NCBI RefSeq assembly: GCF_022023855.1
Contig: NZ_CP059451.1
Location: 248,001 to 312,000 of the forward strand
Direction: 5' to 3'
Origin: Azospirillum brasilense
Lineage (GTDB): Bacteria; Pseudomonadota; Alphaproteobacteria; Azospirillales; Azospirillaceae
Length of the DNA: 64,000 nucleotides
Below, piece by piece: positions 38,284 to 47,548 of the stretch; positions within the stretch are counted from its first letter, which is position 1, and each line of letters starts with the position of its first letter. The notes under the pieces are model-generated. The model had not been told where the DNA came from. It saw only the letters and a program-made list of their open reading frames with translations, and did no database searches. A program made the position numbers and the translations under genes.

Positions 38284-38487
38284 TCAATAGCCCTCGCGCA
38301 GTAGGCGCTTGCGCAGCAGCTTGCGCCGCCGCCGGACCGATTCCGCCGCCTGCCGTGCCCGGCGCTCCGAGGGCTTCTCGTAACGCCGATGCAGCTTCAT
38401 CTCACGAAAAAGCCCTTCGCGCTGCATTTTTCTTTTCAGGACGCGCAGGGCGCCCCCCACATCGTTGTCGCGGACTTGAACGAGCAT
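38284..38487 (-). CDS. rpsU: 30S ribosomal protein S21
   Basis: 67 residues, MLVQVRDNDVGGALRVLKRK followed by MQREGLFREMKLHRRYEKPS and a strongly basic C-terminus (RRRRKLLRKRLLREGY), the alphaproteobacterial S21 form. S21 sits near the mRNA exit platform of the small subunit and helps initiation. It lies 92 bases upstream of infC on the same strand, pairing two initiation-related genes. Confidence 0.96.
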   Translation of the reverse strand: MLVQVRDNDVGGALRVLKRKMQREGLFREMKLHRRYEKPSERRARQAAESVRRRRKLLRKRLLREGY

Positions 38488-38546
38488 AGGGCGGCTGTCC
38501 TCGCGGTGGTTCCTGTGGAAAGGCTTTCTCGATACGGATGAAGCGG

Positions 38547-38699
38547 TTAGCCCATAGTGTCGAGAACGATCTGGCGAATCTCGCGCGGGGTGAGGCGGGG
38601 CCACCCCGGCGCCCACGCCGGCTCGATCGCGGGAACGGACTGTTGATGCTGAGGCTGGGCGGCCTGTGCCGTCCCGGTCGAAGGAAGCTTGATGGTCAT
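38547..38699 (-). CDS. Small uncharacterised protein, 50 residues
   Basis: An ORF of 50 codons with ATG preceded by AGGA at a five-base spacing, ending in TAA. It begins MTIKLPSTGTAQAAQPQHQQ, has a Gln/Ala/Pro-rich low-complexity middle, and ends LTPREIRQIVLDTMG, which would form a short amphipathic helix. It fills the space between rpsU and the cold-shock gene, in the same direction. I do not recognise a family. The good ribosome site and structured C-terminus favour a real gene, but this is unproven. Confidence 0.5.
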   Translation of the reverse strand: MTIKLPSTGTAQAAQPQHQQSVPAIEPAWAPGWPRLTPREIRQIVLDTMG

Positions 38700-38717
38700 G
38701 CGAATCCTATTGCCGAT

Positions 38718-38732
38718 GCGGGCGAAGCCCGC
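38718..38732 (-). terminator. Short hairpin after the cold-shock gene
   Basis: GCGGGC pairs with GCCCGC over a three-base loop, about 40 bases after the cold-shock stop codon and 19 bases before the 50-residue ORF. There is no T tract, so it may be a weak terminator or an attenuator. Confidence 0.45.
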
Positions 38733-38773
38733 CGGCCGCTGTTGGCTTATGTTGAAATCCGGGGATGCGGCGC

Positions 38774-38983
38774 TCAGAGCGCGCGCAGGTCCTCGGCCGA
38801 AACCTTGCCCCGCTGCGGGTCGCGGACGGCCTCGAACGACACTTTCTGCCCTTCGTCGAGATGGCCGATGCCGGAGCGGTCGACGGCGGAAATATGGACG
38901 AAGACGTCCGCCGAACCATCATCCGGCTGGATGAAGCCGTAACCCTTGGTGGAGTTGAACCATTTCACGGTGCCGTTGGCCAT
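38774..38983 (-). CDS. Cold-shock protein, CspA family
   Basis: 69 residues from ATG 38983 (GGGGA ribosome site upstream). The OB-fold carries both RNA-binding motifs, KGYGFI and VFVHIS, in GTVKWFNSTKGYGFIQPDDG. Members bind single-stranded RNA or DNA and melt secondary structure, often under cold or stationary-phase stress. An untranslated leader of up to about 250 bases separates it from the histidine-kinase gene on the same strand, as is usual for cold-shock mRNAs. Confidence 0.95.
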   Translation of the reverse strand: MANGTVKWFNSTKGYGFIQPDDGSADVFVHISAVDRSGIGHLDEGQKVSFEAVRDPQRGKVSAEDLRAL

Positions 38984-39234
38984 GGGTCTGTTCCCCTGCT
39001 GGTGTTGCCCCGCCCGACATCGGGCAGGCATCAAATTCACTTCGGGAAAAGAGACCCAAACCGGATGGCCATGGCTGAGGACAGCAGGCCCCGAAACAAT
39101 CTTGATCGACTCCAGGTGGGAAGACCTCTCGGCTTTTACAAACGAGTACTGAGCGGTGTCGTCCGTTTTCCGCAAAAGAATGGGGCTGATGCAGGACGCT
39201 GGCGGGCGTCTGCAACGGCGAGGTCGCGATCACA

Positions 39235-40968
39235 TCACGCGTGAACCGCGACGGGACGGTTCGCGTCGGCGGTGAACGGAACGCTGACCGTGGCTGTGCA
39301 GCCTGACCGGGCGTCGAAGGTGATGGTGCCGCCGACCTGCCGGACCAGCGCGTCGACCAGCGTCGTGCCGATTCCCCCCTTGGGCGGCATGTCCGGGCAG
39401 CCGATCCCGTCGTCGGCGACGGTCATCGTCAGACGGTCGCCCGTTTTCCGCAGCCGGACCGTGACCGTCCCGCCCCTCCCCTCCGGAAAGGCGTGCTTCA
39501 GCGCGTTGACGACGAGTTCGTTGGCGATCAGGCCGAGCGGTGTGGCGAGCTCGATGGAGCAGGACACGTCGTCCGTGTCAGGGTGGATGGTGATCGCCTC
39601 GTTCGGGCGAAGCTCCTGAAGGGCGCCGCAGAGCTGGCGCAGATGCGTTCCGAAATCGACGTTCATCAGGTCGCCGGAGGTGTAGAGCTGCTCGTGCAGG
39701 CGCCCCATCGAGGTCACGCGCCCGGCCAGTGCCTCGATGCGGCCCCGTGACAGGTCTCCCTTGGGCAGGCGGCGCATCTCCACCATCATCAAGCCGTAGA
39801 TCACCTGCAGGTTGTTCTTCACGCGGTGGTGCACTTCGCGAAGCAGCACCGTCTTCTCGGCGACGGTGCCGCGGAGCCGCCGGTCCGCCTCCTGCAGGTC
39901 GCTCACGTAGGCGTGCAGCGCCCCGGACAGCGTGGCCGCCTCCGTGTAGCGGCCGGTCAGCGGCAGGACGGGCATCGCGCCGTCCGGACCCGCGGCTTCG
40001 ACGGCTCTGGACATGGCGCGCAAGGGCGCCGACAGCCAGGTCGCCAGGACGTGACCGACGAGGACCGCCAGCAGGCTGGCAGCGATCCCCCAGGCGATCA
40101 CCCGGTTCCGCAGCTCCGCGACCGGCGCCATCGCCTGATCGACCGGCTGGCGGAGCACGACGCTCCACCCCAGCCCGGGATAATCCCGGTAGCCCTTCGT
40201 GCGCGCCACGCTCGTCAGGAAGCGGCGCCCGTCCGGCCAGGATTCGACCCACGCGCGCCGCCCTGGCGCCGACGCGAAGACCAGCGGCTTGCCCACCAGG
40301 GGTTTGGGCCCGAGAATCACCGTGCCGTCGGCGGAGAGGATCATCGCCTCGACCTCGGCGTCCTCGGAAATCTGGCCGAGCACGGAGCGTTCGACCTCCG
40401 ACGCCCAGTCCCAGCTCAGATGGGCGGCGACGACGCCGGTCAGAGTCCCCTGCTCGTCGCGCACCGGCGCCGCCAGATCGACGAAACGCGGAACCTCCAT
40501 CCGGTTGGCGTACAGAAGCTTGCCCAGTACAACCGCGTCGTGCACGTCGCCGACATAGGGGCGGTCGAACCCCTGCTTCCACCATCCGCGCGCGCTCACG
40601 TCCATACCTTCATAGACACGGCCCGTCGCCGCCTCGAGAAGGCCGGTCGGCCGGATGAAGCCGATCCAGGCATAGTCCGGATAGCTGTCCTGAAGCTTCT
40701 GAAGGACGGCGCGCCGCGAATCGCGGGAGGTGTCGGTCGCACGGATGGTTTCGAGGCTCGTCACGACGAGAAGATCGCGGTAGCGCTCGAACATGCCGCG
40801 GTCGAGCTTGTCGGCGACTTGGCCCGCGTAGAGGTGCAACTGCCCACCGATCACACGCTGGAGCCGCTCCCCGGCTTCGACCTGCAGAATCGCGGCGGTG
40901 CCGGCCGTGAAGGCCAGCCCGACACCCCCCAGACAAGCGATCAGCATCGTCCTCAGGCCGATTTTCAA
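39235..40968 (-). CDS. Membrane sensor histidine kinase, Cache domain and HisKA_2 type
   Basis: 577 residues. First membrane helix (TMLIACLGGVGLAFTAGTAAI), a periplasmic Cache-type sensor of about 250 residues (with YAWIGFIRPTGLLEAATGRVY), second helix (VIAWGIAASLLAVLVGHVLATWL), a HAMP-like linker, then the phospho-acceptor His in LLREVHHRVKNNLQVIYGLMM and an ATPase domain with NELVVNALKHAFPEG and DDGIGCP. This family often controls general-stress or chemoreceptor-like outputs. A receiver-only protein is encoded divergently at 41208 and may be its partner. Confidence 0.92.
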   Translation of the reverse strand: MKIGLRTMLIACLGGVGLAFTAGTAAILQVEAGERLQRVIGGQLHLYAGQVADKLDRGMFERYRDLLVVTSLETIRATDTSRDSRRAVLQKLQDSYPDYAWIGFIRPTGLLEAATGRVYEGMDVSARGWWKQGFDRPYVGDVHDAVVLGKLLYANRMEVPRFVDLAAPVRDEQGTLTGVVAAHLSWDWASEVERSVLGQISEDAEVEAMILSADGTVILGPKPLVGKPLVFASAPGRRAWVESWPDGRRFLTSVARTKGYRDYPGLGWSVVLRQPVDQAMAPVAELRNRVIAWGIAASLLAVLVGHVLATWLSAPLRAMSRAVEAAGPDGAMPVLPLTGRYTEAATLSGALHAYVSDLQEADRRLRGTVAEKTVLLREVHHRVKNNLQVIYGLMMVEMRRLPKGDLSRGRIEALAGRVTSMGRLHEQLYTSGDLMNVDFGTHLRQLCGALQELRPNEAITIHPDTDDVSCSIELATPLGLIANELVVNALKHAFPEGRGGTVTVRLRKTGDRLTMTVADDGIGCPDMPPKGGIGTTLVDALVRQVGGTITFDARSGCTATVSVPFTADANRPVAVHA

Positions 40969-41207
40969 GGTCGCGCATCTTCCGTTGGTGAAGGCTTCGC
41001 CCGGCGCCGCCGTGCCGGTTCCCAGCAGGAAGAATGCACATATCCCCGCGGAACGAACAAGGGCTAGAAGCCCCCCGAAATGGCTGGGGAAACAACCACA
41101 GCCCGTTCAGCTTTGTTTTTCATCGCGCCGCCGGTTACAATCGTACCTCGAGCTGGACCACATCGTCCTGCACCCAGGACTGTGTTTACTCTGTACGGTG
41201 AGCTGCC

Positions 41208-41594
41208 ATGACCGAACCCCGCCACATCCTGCTGGTCGACGATGAAGCCATCGCGATCATGGCGCTGGAGCATGGCCTGATGGACGAGGGGTTCCGGGTC
41301 ACCACGGCCTTCAATGGCCAGGAGGCCCTGAAGCTCTGGCAGGACGATTCCTTCGACGCCCTGGTCACCGACCTCAAGATGCCGGTGATGGCCGGCGACG
41401 AGCTGATCCGCAACCTGCGGAGCGAGGAGCCCGGCTTGCCCGTGGTGGTGGTCAGCGGCTACGCCACCGGCGAGATTTCCGAAAAGCTGAAGGTGAGCTT
41501 TCCGGACCCCATCGCGATCATGCCGAAGCCGGTGCGCGTCGAGGAGATTTCGGACGCGCTGAAGCGGATGCTGGCGATCGCCCCCGGCGCCTGA
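41208..41594 (+). CDS. Single-domain response regulator
   Basis: 128 residues, one receiver domain and no output domain. Acidic pocket in HILLVDDEA, phospho-acceptor Asp in ALVTDLKMP, conserved Ser in VVVSGYA and Lys in IMPKPVR. Such proteins act by protein contact or as phosphate sinks. The gene diverges from the HisKA_2 kinase, with a 239-base intergenic region in which I see no clear regulatory motif. Confidence 0.92.
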   Translation: MTEPRHILLVDDEAIAIMALEHGLMDEGFRVTTAFNGQEALKLWQDDSFDALVTDLKMPVMAGDELIRNLRSEEPGLPVVVVSGYATGEISEKLKVSFPDPIAIMPKPVRVEEISDALKRMLAIAPGA

Positions 41595-41624
41595 CCCCGG
41601 CGCGTCACGGCACAACCGAGGATC

Positions 41625-42692
41625 ATGGACACCGTCACTCAAATGCTTCTCGGGGCCACGGTCGCGCAGGCCGGCTTCCGCCGCCGGCTGGGTCGCCGAG
41701 CGCTGGCCGTCGGCGCGGGCATCGCGCTGATCCCCGACCTGGACGTGGCCGCCGGCTGGATCGGCGGCCCCTTCGCCAATTGGGTCCATCACCGCGGCCT
41801 GACCCATTCGATTCTGTTCGGCCCGGTCGCCGGCCTGCTGCTCGGCTGGCTGGTCTGGCGCTGGCAGCGCCGACGCCATGGTCCGGACAGCCCGTCGGGT
41901 GACGGCGAGGCGCGGCGCGCCTGGATCTGGCTTGCCATCCTGGCGCTGATGACCCACCCGGTGATCGACGTCTTCACGTCCTACGGCACGCAGTGGCTCT
42001 ATCCGCTCACCACCACGCGCTTCGCGATCAACGCGATGCCGATCATCGACCCGATCTACAGCCTGATCCTGGTGTTCGCGCTGGTGGCCGGCGTCGCGCT
42101 CCGCAAGCGGGCGGCCCTGGCGCAGGACATCGCGGGCGCGGCGCTGATCCTGGTGACGGCCTACACGCTCAGCGGCTGGGCCATCAACGATCGCGTCGAG
42201 GCGATCGCCCGGGCGCAGACCGGCGGCATGGCCCGGGTGACGGCCTACCCGACCCTGTTCCAGCCGGTGCTGCGCCGGGTGGTGGCCGAAACGCCGGACG
42301 CCGTGCTGGTCGGCTTCCACTCGGTTCTGGGCGACGGGGACATCCAGTGGGAGCGGTTCGAGCGGCACCGCTCGCCGGCCATCGAGGCGGTCGCGGCGAC
42401 CCAGGAGGCCGAGGTCTTCCGCTGGTTCTCGATGGAGAAACTGATCTGGCGCGAACAGCCGTTGGAGTCCAGGAACACCCTGGTCCAGGCGCTCGACCAT
42501 CGCTACGGCATGCCCGGCGTCTCGGCGCTCGGCTTCTGGGGCATCCGGGCCGTCGTCGACCCGGCGGGGAGGCTGGTGGGTCCGGTGGAGACCTTCCAGA
42601 CGCCCCGGGACGCGTCGGGGGCGGCGTGGCAGGATTTGTGGGTCCGCATCGTCGGCACGGGTCCGGCGGACCGGACGGTCAGCGCCGACTGA
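41625..42692 (+). CDS. Membrane-bound metal-dependent hydrolase (YdjM/DUF457 family)
   Basis: 355 residues. The N-terminal half has several hydrophobic helices and the family motif NWVHHRGLTHSILFGPVAGL, with His residues thought to bind metal; a further helix pair surrounds IDVFTSYGTQWLYPLTTTRF. The C-terminal half is soluble. Members in enterobacteria are LexA-regulated, but their reaction is unknown. It follows the receiver gene by 30 bases and may be cotranscribed with it. Confidence 0.85.
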   Translation: MDTVTQMLLGATVAQAGFRRRLGRRALAVGAGIALIPDLDVAAGWIGGPFANWVHHRGLTHSILFGPVAGLLLGWLVWRWQRRRHGPDSPSGDGEARRAWIWLAILALMTHPVIDVFTSYGTQWLYPLTTTRFAINAMPIIDPIYSLILVFALVAGVALRKRAALAQDIAGAALILVTAYTLSGWAINDRVEAIARAQTGGMARVTAYPTLFQPVLRRVVAETPDAVLVGFHSVLGDGDIQWERFERHRSPAIEAVAATQEAEVFRWFSMEKLIWREQPLESRNTLVQALDHRYGMPGVSALGFWGIRAVVDPAGRLVGPVETFQTPRDASGAAWQDLWVRIVGTGPADRTVSAD

Positions 42693-42705
42693 TCCCGCGG
42701 GTCCG

Positions 42706-43416
42706 TTACACCGCCAGAGCGACGCCGAGGTGCCGCTCCATGAGGGCGTGGTCGTCCCGCAGATCGGCGGCCGCCCCCTCATGCACAACTTGGCCGCGTT
42801 CCAGGATCACCGCACTCTGCGCGAAGTCCAGGGCGCGGTCCACCTGCTGCTCCACCAGGATCAGGGTGACGGTCAGCTGCGCCAGAGCCTGCATCAGTTG
42901 ATCGCAGATCACCGGAGCCAAGCCCTCCAGCGGCTCGTCCAGCAGCAGCACCGTCGGCCGGCCGAGCAGCGCGCGGGCGACCGACAGCATCTGCTGCTCG
43001 CCGCCGGAGAGCGCGCCGCCGCCGTTGCCCCGCCGCTCCTTCAGGCGGGGGAACAGCGCGTAGGCCTCCTCCAGGGCGGAGCGCGGCCGGCCCTTCAGCC
43101 CGGTGACCAGATTCTCCTCCACCGTCAGCGAGCGGAAGATGTCGCGCGTCTGCGGCACATAGCCCAGCCCGGCCGCCGCCCGTGCGGAGGAATTGAGGCC
43201 GCTCAGCTCGACGCCGTCCAGCCGGACGCTGCCGGCGTGCCGCGTCGTCTGCCCGACCAGGGTGGCCAGCGTCGTGGTCTTGCCCATGCCGTTGCGGCCC
43301 AGCAGGGCCAGCCGCCCGCCGGCCGGCACGGTGAAGGTCAGCCCTTCGATGATGCGGGTCTCGCCGTAACCGGCGGTCAGACCGGTGATCTCCAGCGTCC
43401 CTTCAGTGCGGCGCAT
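42706..43416 (-). CDS. livF: ABC transporter ATP-binding protein, LivF type
   Basis: 236 residues. Walker A LLGRNGMGKTTT, signature LSGGEQQM, Walker B VLLLDEPLEGLAP. The GMGKTTT wording and length match LivF. It is the last gene of a five-gene Liv-type importer (binding protein, two permeases, two ATPases), overlapping livG by 14 bases. The cargo may be an aromatic acid rather than a branched-chain amino acid, because the operon's promoter region shares an element with the protocatechuate genes. Confidence 0.9.
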   Translation of the reverse strand: MRRTEGTLEITGLTAGYGETRIIEGLTFTVPAGGRLALLGRNGMGKTTTLATLVGQTTRHAGSVRLDGVELSGLNSSARAAAGLGYVPQTRDIFRSLTVEENLVTGLKGRPRSALEEAYALFPRLKERRGNGGGALSGGEQQMLSVARALLGRPTVLLLDEPLEGLAPVICDQLMQALAQLTVTLILVEQQVDRALDFAQSAVILERGQVVHEGAAADLRDDHALMERHLGVALAV

Positions 43417-44161
43417 TGGCCCGGCTCCCCAGATAGACCTCGCGGACGCGCGGATCGGTGGTGATCTCCTGCGCCGTGCCGCTGCACAGCAGGCGACCCT
43501 GCGCCAGCACGACGATGCGCTTGGCGAAGCGGAAGACGAGATCCATGTCGTGCTCGATCATCAGAACGGCCAGATCGGCCGGCAGACGGTCCAGCGCGTC
43601 GAGGATGCGGTGGCTTTCCGAATGCGGCACGCCGGCCGCCGGCTCGTCGAGGATCAGGAGTTTCGGTTTCAACGCGAGCGCCAGCGCGATCTCCAGAAGA
43701 CGCTGCTGCCCGTAGGCCAACGCCCCGACGGTGGTGCCCGCCACCGGGACCAGCCCCATGCCGTCGAGCAGGCCGGCCACCTCGTCGGCCAGCCCCGGCG
43801 TTCGCCGGACCGAGGCGAAGAGGCGGAAGGTCCGCCGCTCGCGCTCCAGAACGGCCAGCTCCAGATGCTCGCGCACCGTCATCGAACGGAACAGCCGGGC
43901 CACCTGGAAGGAGCGGATCAGGCCGAGGCGCACCCGCGCCTGGGCCGACAGGCGGGTGACGTCCTGCCCGGCCAGCCGGATGGTGCCGGAGCTGGGCGCC
44001 AGGACGCCGGTCACCAGATTGACGAAGGTCGTCTTGCCCGCCCCGTTCGGCCCGATCAGGGCGCAGCGCTCGCCGGGATGAAGCGCCAGGGTGATGTCGG
44101 CCGACACCTGCAACCCGTCGAAGTTCTTGCTCAGCCCCTGGACGTCGAGAAGCGCGGTCAT
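43403..44161 (-). CDS. livG: ABC transporter ATP-binding protein, LivG type
   Basis: 252 residues. Walker A LIGPNGAGKTTFVNLVTG, a degenerate signature (LAYGQQRLLEIALALALKPK), and Walker B LLILDEPAAGV. LivG proteins commonly show this divergent signature together with a C-terminal extension. It pairs with livF to energise the permeases. Its start overlaps the stop of the LivM gene by four bases. Confidence 0.9.
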   Translation of the reverse strand: MTALLDVQGLSKNFDGLQVSADITLALHPGERCALIGPNGAGKTTFVNLVTGVLAPSSGTIRLAGQDVTRLSAQARVRLGLIRSFQVARLFRSMTVREHLELAVLERERRTFRLFASVRRTPGLADEVAGLLDGMGLVPVAGTTVGALAYGQQRLLEIALALALKPKLLILDEPAAGVPHSESHRILDALDRLPADLAVLMIEHDMDLVFRFAKRIVVLAQGRLLCSGTAQEITTDPRVREVYLGSRANAPH

Positions 44162-45171
44162 GCCCGGTTCCCCTTGATGAGACGGTCGGCGAGCGAGGCG
44201 ATGCCCCCCGGCAGGAACAGCACGGTGCCCATCAGGAACAGGCCGATGAACAGCATCCAGTGGAAGGGGTCGATTGCGGCCATGACGTGATGGATGGTCA
44301 TGAAGGCCACCGTGCCGATGATGGCACCAACGAGCCGCCCGGCGCCGCCGAGCACCAGCATGACCAGCGCCTCCGCCGACCAGGAGAAGCTGACGCTGTC
44401 CAGCCCGACGATGCCGCTGGTCACCGCGGTCAGCGCCCCGGCCACCCCGGCGAACACCCCGGCGATGGCGTAGAGCGTGACCAGATAGCGGCGCGGCGAG
44501 CCCCCCAGGGCGGCGACGCGCAGCGGGTCCTCCTTCACGCCCCGGCAGGCCAGCCCGAAGGGCGAGCGGACGATGCGCCGCGCCACCAGGAAACCGACAA
44601 GAAGCACCGCCAGCGCGAACAGGTAGGAGGTGCGCCCGAACATGTCGAAGCGGAACAGGCCGAACAGCGGGCTCGGCTCGATGCCCGACAGGCCGTCGCT
44701 GCCCCCGGTGAGGTCGCGCGCCTTGTTGACCACCTCCTGGACGATCTGCACCACGGCGATGGTCAGCATCAGCAGAGTCAGGCCGCGCGCGTGCAGGATC
44801 AGCGCGCCGGTGACCAGGGCGACCAGACCGCCGGCCAGACCGCCGACGGCGAGCAGGACGAGCGGGTCGCTCACCAGATGCACCGCGGCGATGCCGGCGG
44901 CGTAGGCCCCGGCGCCGAACATCGCCGCCTGCCCCAGCGTGGCGATGCCGCCGAAGCCGAGCACGAGGTCGAGCGACAGGACGTACAGCGCCGTCGCGGC
45001 GATCCGCGTCATCAGGCCGAGATCGTTGGGGAACAGCCAGAAGGCGGCCAGCCCGGCGGCGGCCAGCAGCGGAACCGCGGCCCCGCCGAGCGCCCGGCGG
45101 AACCAGGGCCCGCGCGCCGCGACCTGCGGAGACGGATCGATGGCCACCGCGCCCGTGTCACGTCCACCCAT
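44158..45171 (-). CDS. livM: ABC transporter permease, LivM type
   Basis: 337 residues. About ten membrane helices follow a short cytoplasmic N-terminus; the motif LGFGGIATLGQAAMFGAGAYA is typical of LivM, and the ATPase-contact loop lies at ARRIVRSPFGLACRGVKEDP. ATG 45171 overlaps the LivH stop (ATGA). It forms the channel with LivH. Confidence 0.9.
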   Translation of the reverse strand: MGGRDTGAVAIDPSPQVAARGPWFRRALGGAAVPLLAAAGLAAFWLFPNDLGLMTRIAATALYVLSLDLVLGFGGIATLGQAAMFGAGAYAAGIAAVHLVSDPLVLLAVGGLAGGLVALVTGALILHARGLTLLMLTIAVVQIVQEVVNKARDLTGGSDGLSGIEPSPLFGLFRFDMFGRTSYLFALAVLLVGFLVARRIVRSPFGLACRGVKEDPLRVAALGGSPRRYLVTLYAIAGVFAGVAGALTAVTSGIVGLDSVSFSWSAEALVMLVLGGAGRLVGAIIGTVAFMTIHHVMAAIDPFHWMLFIGLFLMGTVLFLPGGIASLADRLIKGNRA

Positions 45172-46040
45172 CAGGCCGCCCTCCCCTGGAAGAAGCCGTG
45201 GGGCCAGCGGAACAGGATCAGGATCAGCGCGGCGTAGAAGAAGAACTCGCCGAAGCTCGGGATCAGGTATTTGCCCGCGGTGTCCACGATGCCCAATGCC
45301 AGGGCGGCGGCGGCCGAGCCGAGGATGTTGCCCGCCCCGCCGACGGCGACCACCGCCAGGAACAGGACGATGTAGCGGATGGCGTAATAGGGCTCCAGCG
45401 GCAGCAGCTCCGCCCCCAGCACCCCGCCCAGCGCCGCCAGCCCGGTGCCCAGCGCGAAGGTCGCGGTGTAGAGGCGCTCCGTCCGGATGCCCAGCGCCGC
45501 GGCCATGTTCGGGTCGTCCACGGCGGCGCGCAGCTTGATGCCGAAATCGGTGCGCTCCAGCAGCCACCATAGGCCCAGCACGGTCGCCGCCCCCAGGGCG
45601 ATGACGAAGGCGCGGTGCACCGGGATCGACTTCGGCCCGATCGCCACGGTGCCGAGCAGTGCGTCCGGCAGCGGGATGCGCTTCAGCGTGGGGCCGAACA
45701 GGTAGTTGATCCCGGCGACGATGACGAAGGTCAGGCCGATGGTCAGCAGCACCTGGGCCAGCTCGTTGGCGGAGCCGTAGATGCGCCGGTACAGCAGCTT
45801 CTCCAGCGGCAGCGTGGCGAGCACGGTGAACAGGATCGCCGCCACCAGCCCCACGGCGTAGGGCAGGCCCAACCCCTGCGCGGCGTAGGAGGCGACGTAG
45901 CCGGCGACCATGGCGAAGGCGCCGTGCGCGAGGTTGACCACGCGCATCAGGCCGAGCGTGACCGACAGACCGACGGAGATGATGAAGAGGATCATCCCGT
46001 AGGCGACCCCGTCCACCACGATGCCGAAAAGCGTTTCCAT
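45171..46040 (-). CDS. livH: ABC transporter permease, LivH type
   Basis: 289 residues. The opening GVAYGMILFIISVGLSVTLGLMRVVNLAHGAFAMVAGY is the LivH fingerprint, with the MRVVNLAHG segment conserved; a later GVLGAELLPLEPYYAIRYIV region also fits. It lies 58 bases after the binding-protein gene and precedes livM. Confidence 0.9.
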   Translation of the reverse strand: METLFGIVVDGVAYGMILFIISVGLSVTLGLMRVVNLAHGAFAMVAGYVASYAAQGLGLPYAVGLVAAILFTVLATLPLEKLLYRRIYGSANELAQVLLTIGLTFVIVAGINYLFGPTLKRIPLPDALLGTVAIGPKSIPVHRAFVIALGAATVLGLWWLLERTDFGIKLRAAVDDPNMAAALGIRTERLYTATFALGTGLAALGGVLGAELLPLEPYYAIRYIVLFLAVVAVGGAGNILGSAAAALALGIVDTAGKYLIPSFGEFFFYAALILILFRWPHGFFQGRAA

Positions 46041-46098
46041 CAGGAACTCCAGCGCGGACAGGCCCCCTTCCCGTCGGGGACGGGGGCCGTCGATGGTC

Positions 46099-47283
46099 CT
46101 ACTTGCCGGCCTTGAAGCCGTAGTCGGGCTGATCGGGGAATCCGGCGACCTCGGTGTTCTGCAGCCGGCCGTCCTTGCGCTCGGTCACGCGCAGATAGAT
46201 GGTCTGGGTGACGTGGCGGGACTCGGGGTCGATCCGCACCGGCCCGCGTGGGCTTTCCCAGGCCATGCCCTTGACCGCCGCCACCGCCTTCGCCCCGTCG
46301 CTCTTGCCGCCCGTCGCCTCGACCATGCGGTAGATGACGTGCGCGCCGTCATAGGCGCCGACCGAGGTGAAAGTGACGATGTCGGACGAGCCGAACAGCT
46401 CCTTGTGCTTGGCGAGGAACTGGCGGTTCAGGTCGGAATCGTGGGCTTGGCTGTAGTTGAAGGTCGTGGTGATGCCGACCGCCGCGTCGCCGAGCACCGG
46501 CAGGTCCGGTTCCTGCGTGATGTCGCCGGGACCGAAGAACCTGATCCCCGCGGCCTTCAGCCCGGTGTCGCTGAAGGCGCGGGCGAAGCCCAGCGTCGTC
46601 GGGCCGGCGGGCAGGAAGGCGTAGATGGCCTCCGCCCCGGAATCCTTGATGCGCTGCATGAAGGGGGCGAAGTCGGTGGACTTCAGGGGCATGCGGATGC
46701 TGTCGACCACCTTGCCGCCGGACTTCTCGAAGGTCTGCTTGAAGGCGGTCTCGCCGTCGATGCCGGGGCCGTAGTCGCTGACCGCGGTGGCCACCTTGCG
46801 GATGCCCTGCTTGGCGACATGCTCGGCCAGCGGCACGGTGTTCTGCCACAGGGTGAAGGAGGTGCGGACGTAGCGCGGCGACTTCTCGGTGATGGCGGAG
46901 GTCGCGGCGTTGAAGATCACGCAGGGGATGTTCGCCTCGTCGATCAGCGGGGCGACCGCCAGCGCGTCCGGCGTGAAGAAGAAGCCGGCGAGGTAGCCGA
47001 CCTTCTCCTTGACCACCAGCTCCTGGGCCAGGGCCTTGCTCTGCGCCGGGTTGGCCTGATCGAGGTCCTTGTAGACGAACTCCACCGTGTTGCCGGCGAC
47101 CGTCTTGCCATGCTGGGCCTGATAGACCTCGATGGCCTGCTTGAAGGTCTGGCCGACCGTGGCGAAGGGGCCGGAGAACGGCGCGATCACCCCGACCTTG
47201 ATCGTGTCGGCCCAGGCCGAACCGGCGTTTAAGGCACATAGGAAAGCCGTGCCCAGCAGGGCCTTGCGAAATGTTCCGGACAT
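46099..47283 (-). CDS. Liv-type ABC substrate-binding protein, possible aromatic-acid receptor
   Basis: 394 residues. A signal peptide (RKALLGTAFLCALNAGSAWA) precedes IKVGVIAPFSGPFATVGQTF, the family 4 opening. Proteins of this class bind branched-chain amino acids, but several close relatives in Rhodopseudomonas-type bacteria bind benzoate- or coumarate-like acids. The gene heads the Liv operon. A 38-base element 137 bases upstream of its start is nearly repeated before ligC, which points to an aromatic ligand; the protein sequence alone does not settle it. Confidence 0.88.
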   Translation of the reverse strand: MSGTFRKALLGTAFLCALNAGSAWADTIKVGVIAPFSGPFATVGQTFKQAIEVYQAQHGKTVAGNTVEFVYKDLDQANPAQSKALAQELVVKEKVGYLAGFFFTPDALAVAPLIDEANIPCVIFNAATSAITEKSPRYVRTSFTLWQNTVPLAEHVAKQGIRKVATAVSDYGPGIDGETAFKQTFEKSGGKVVDSIRMPLKSTDFAPFMQRIKDSGAEAIYAFLPAGPTTLGFARAFSDTGLKAAGIRFFGPGDITQEPDLPVLGDAAVGITTTFNYSQAHDSDLNRQFLAKHKELFGSSDIVTFTSVGAYDGAHVIYRMVEATGGKSDGAKAVAAVKGMAWESPRGPVRIDPESRHVTQTIYLRVTERKDGRLQNTEVAGFPDQPDYGFKAGK

Positions 47284-47419
47284 GTTTCCTCCTCGTTTTG
47301 AAAGCCCCCGTGTTTTTCGTCGTTGATTGGGGGGCGTCTTGGCGTTCGCCGGGGCCGGACGCGCAGGCCGCCGATACCGTCACCAGTGCATGATTATCAG
47401 TGATCGCAGCGCTGCGCTC

Positions 47420-47457
47420 ATTCGTTGAGCGAAGGCCCCATTCGTTTTTTGAATAAC
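47420..47457 (-). promoter_or_regulatory. Shared 38-bp element, copy upstream of the Liv operon
   Basis: Plus-strand sequence starts ATTCGTTGAGCGAAGG and ends CATTCGTTTTTTGAATAAC. It matches 31 of 38 bases of the element at 50082-50119, same orientation. Each half contains a T-N11-A dyad (TTCG-N5-CGAA and ATTC-N7-GAAT). It ends 137 bases upstream of the binding-protein start. A LysR- or IclR-type aromatic regulator is a plausible binder. Confidence 0.65.
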
Positions 47458-47548
47458 GCTCGGGGCGCCATTGCAATGCAGCATGGTCGTCTAAACTGGA
47501 AATAGACGGTGCCAAGCCGCAAAGCCTATGGGTGGTCTATAGTAAAAC

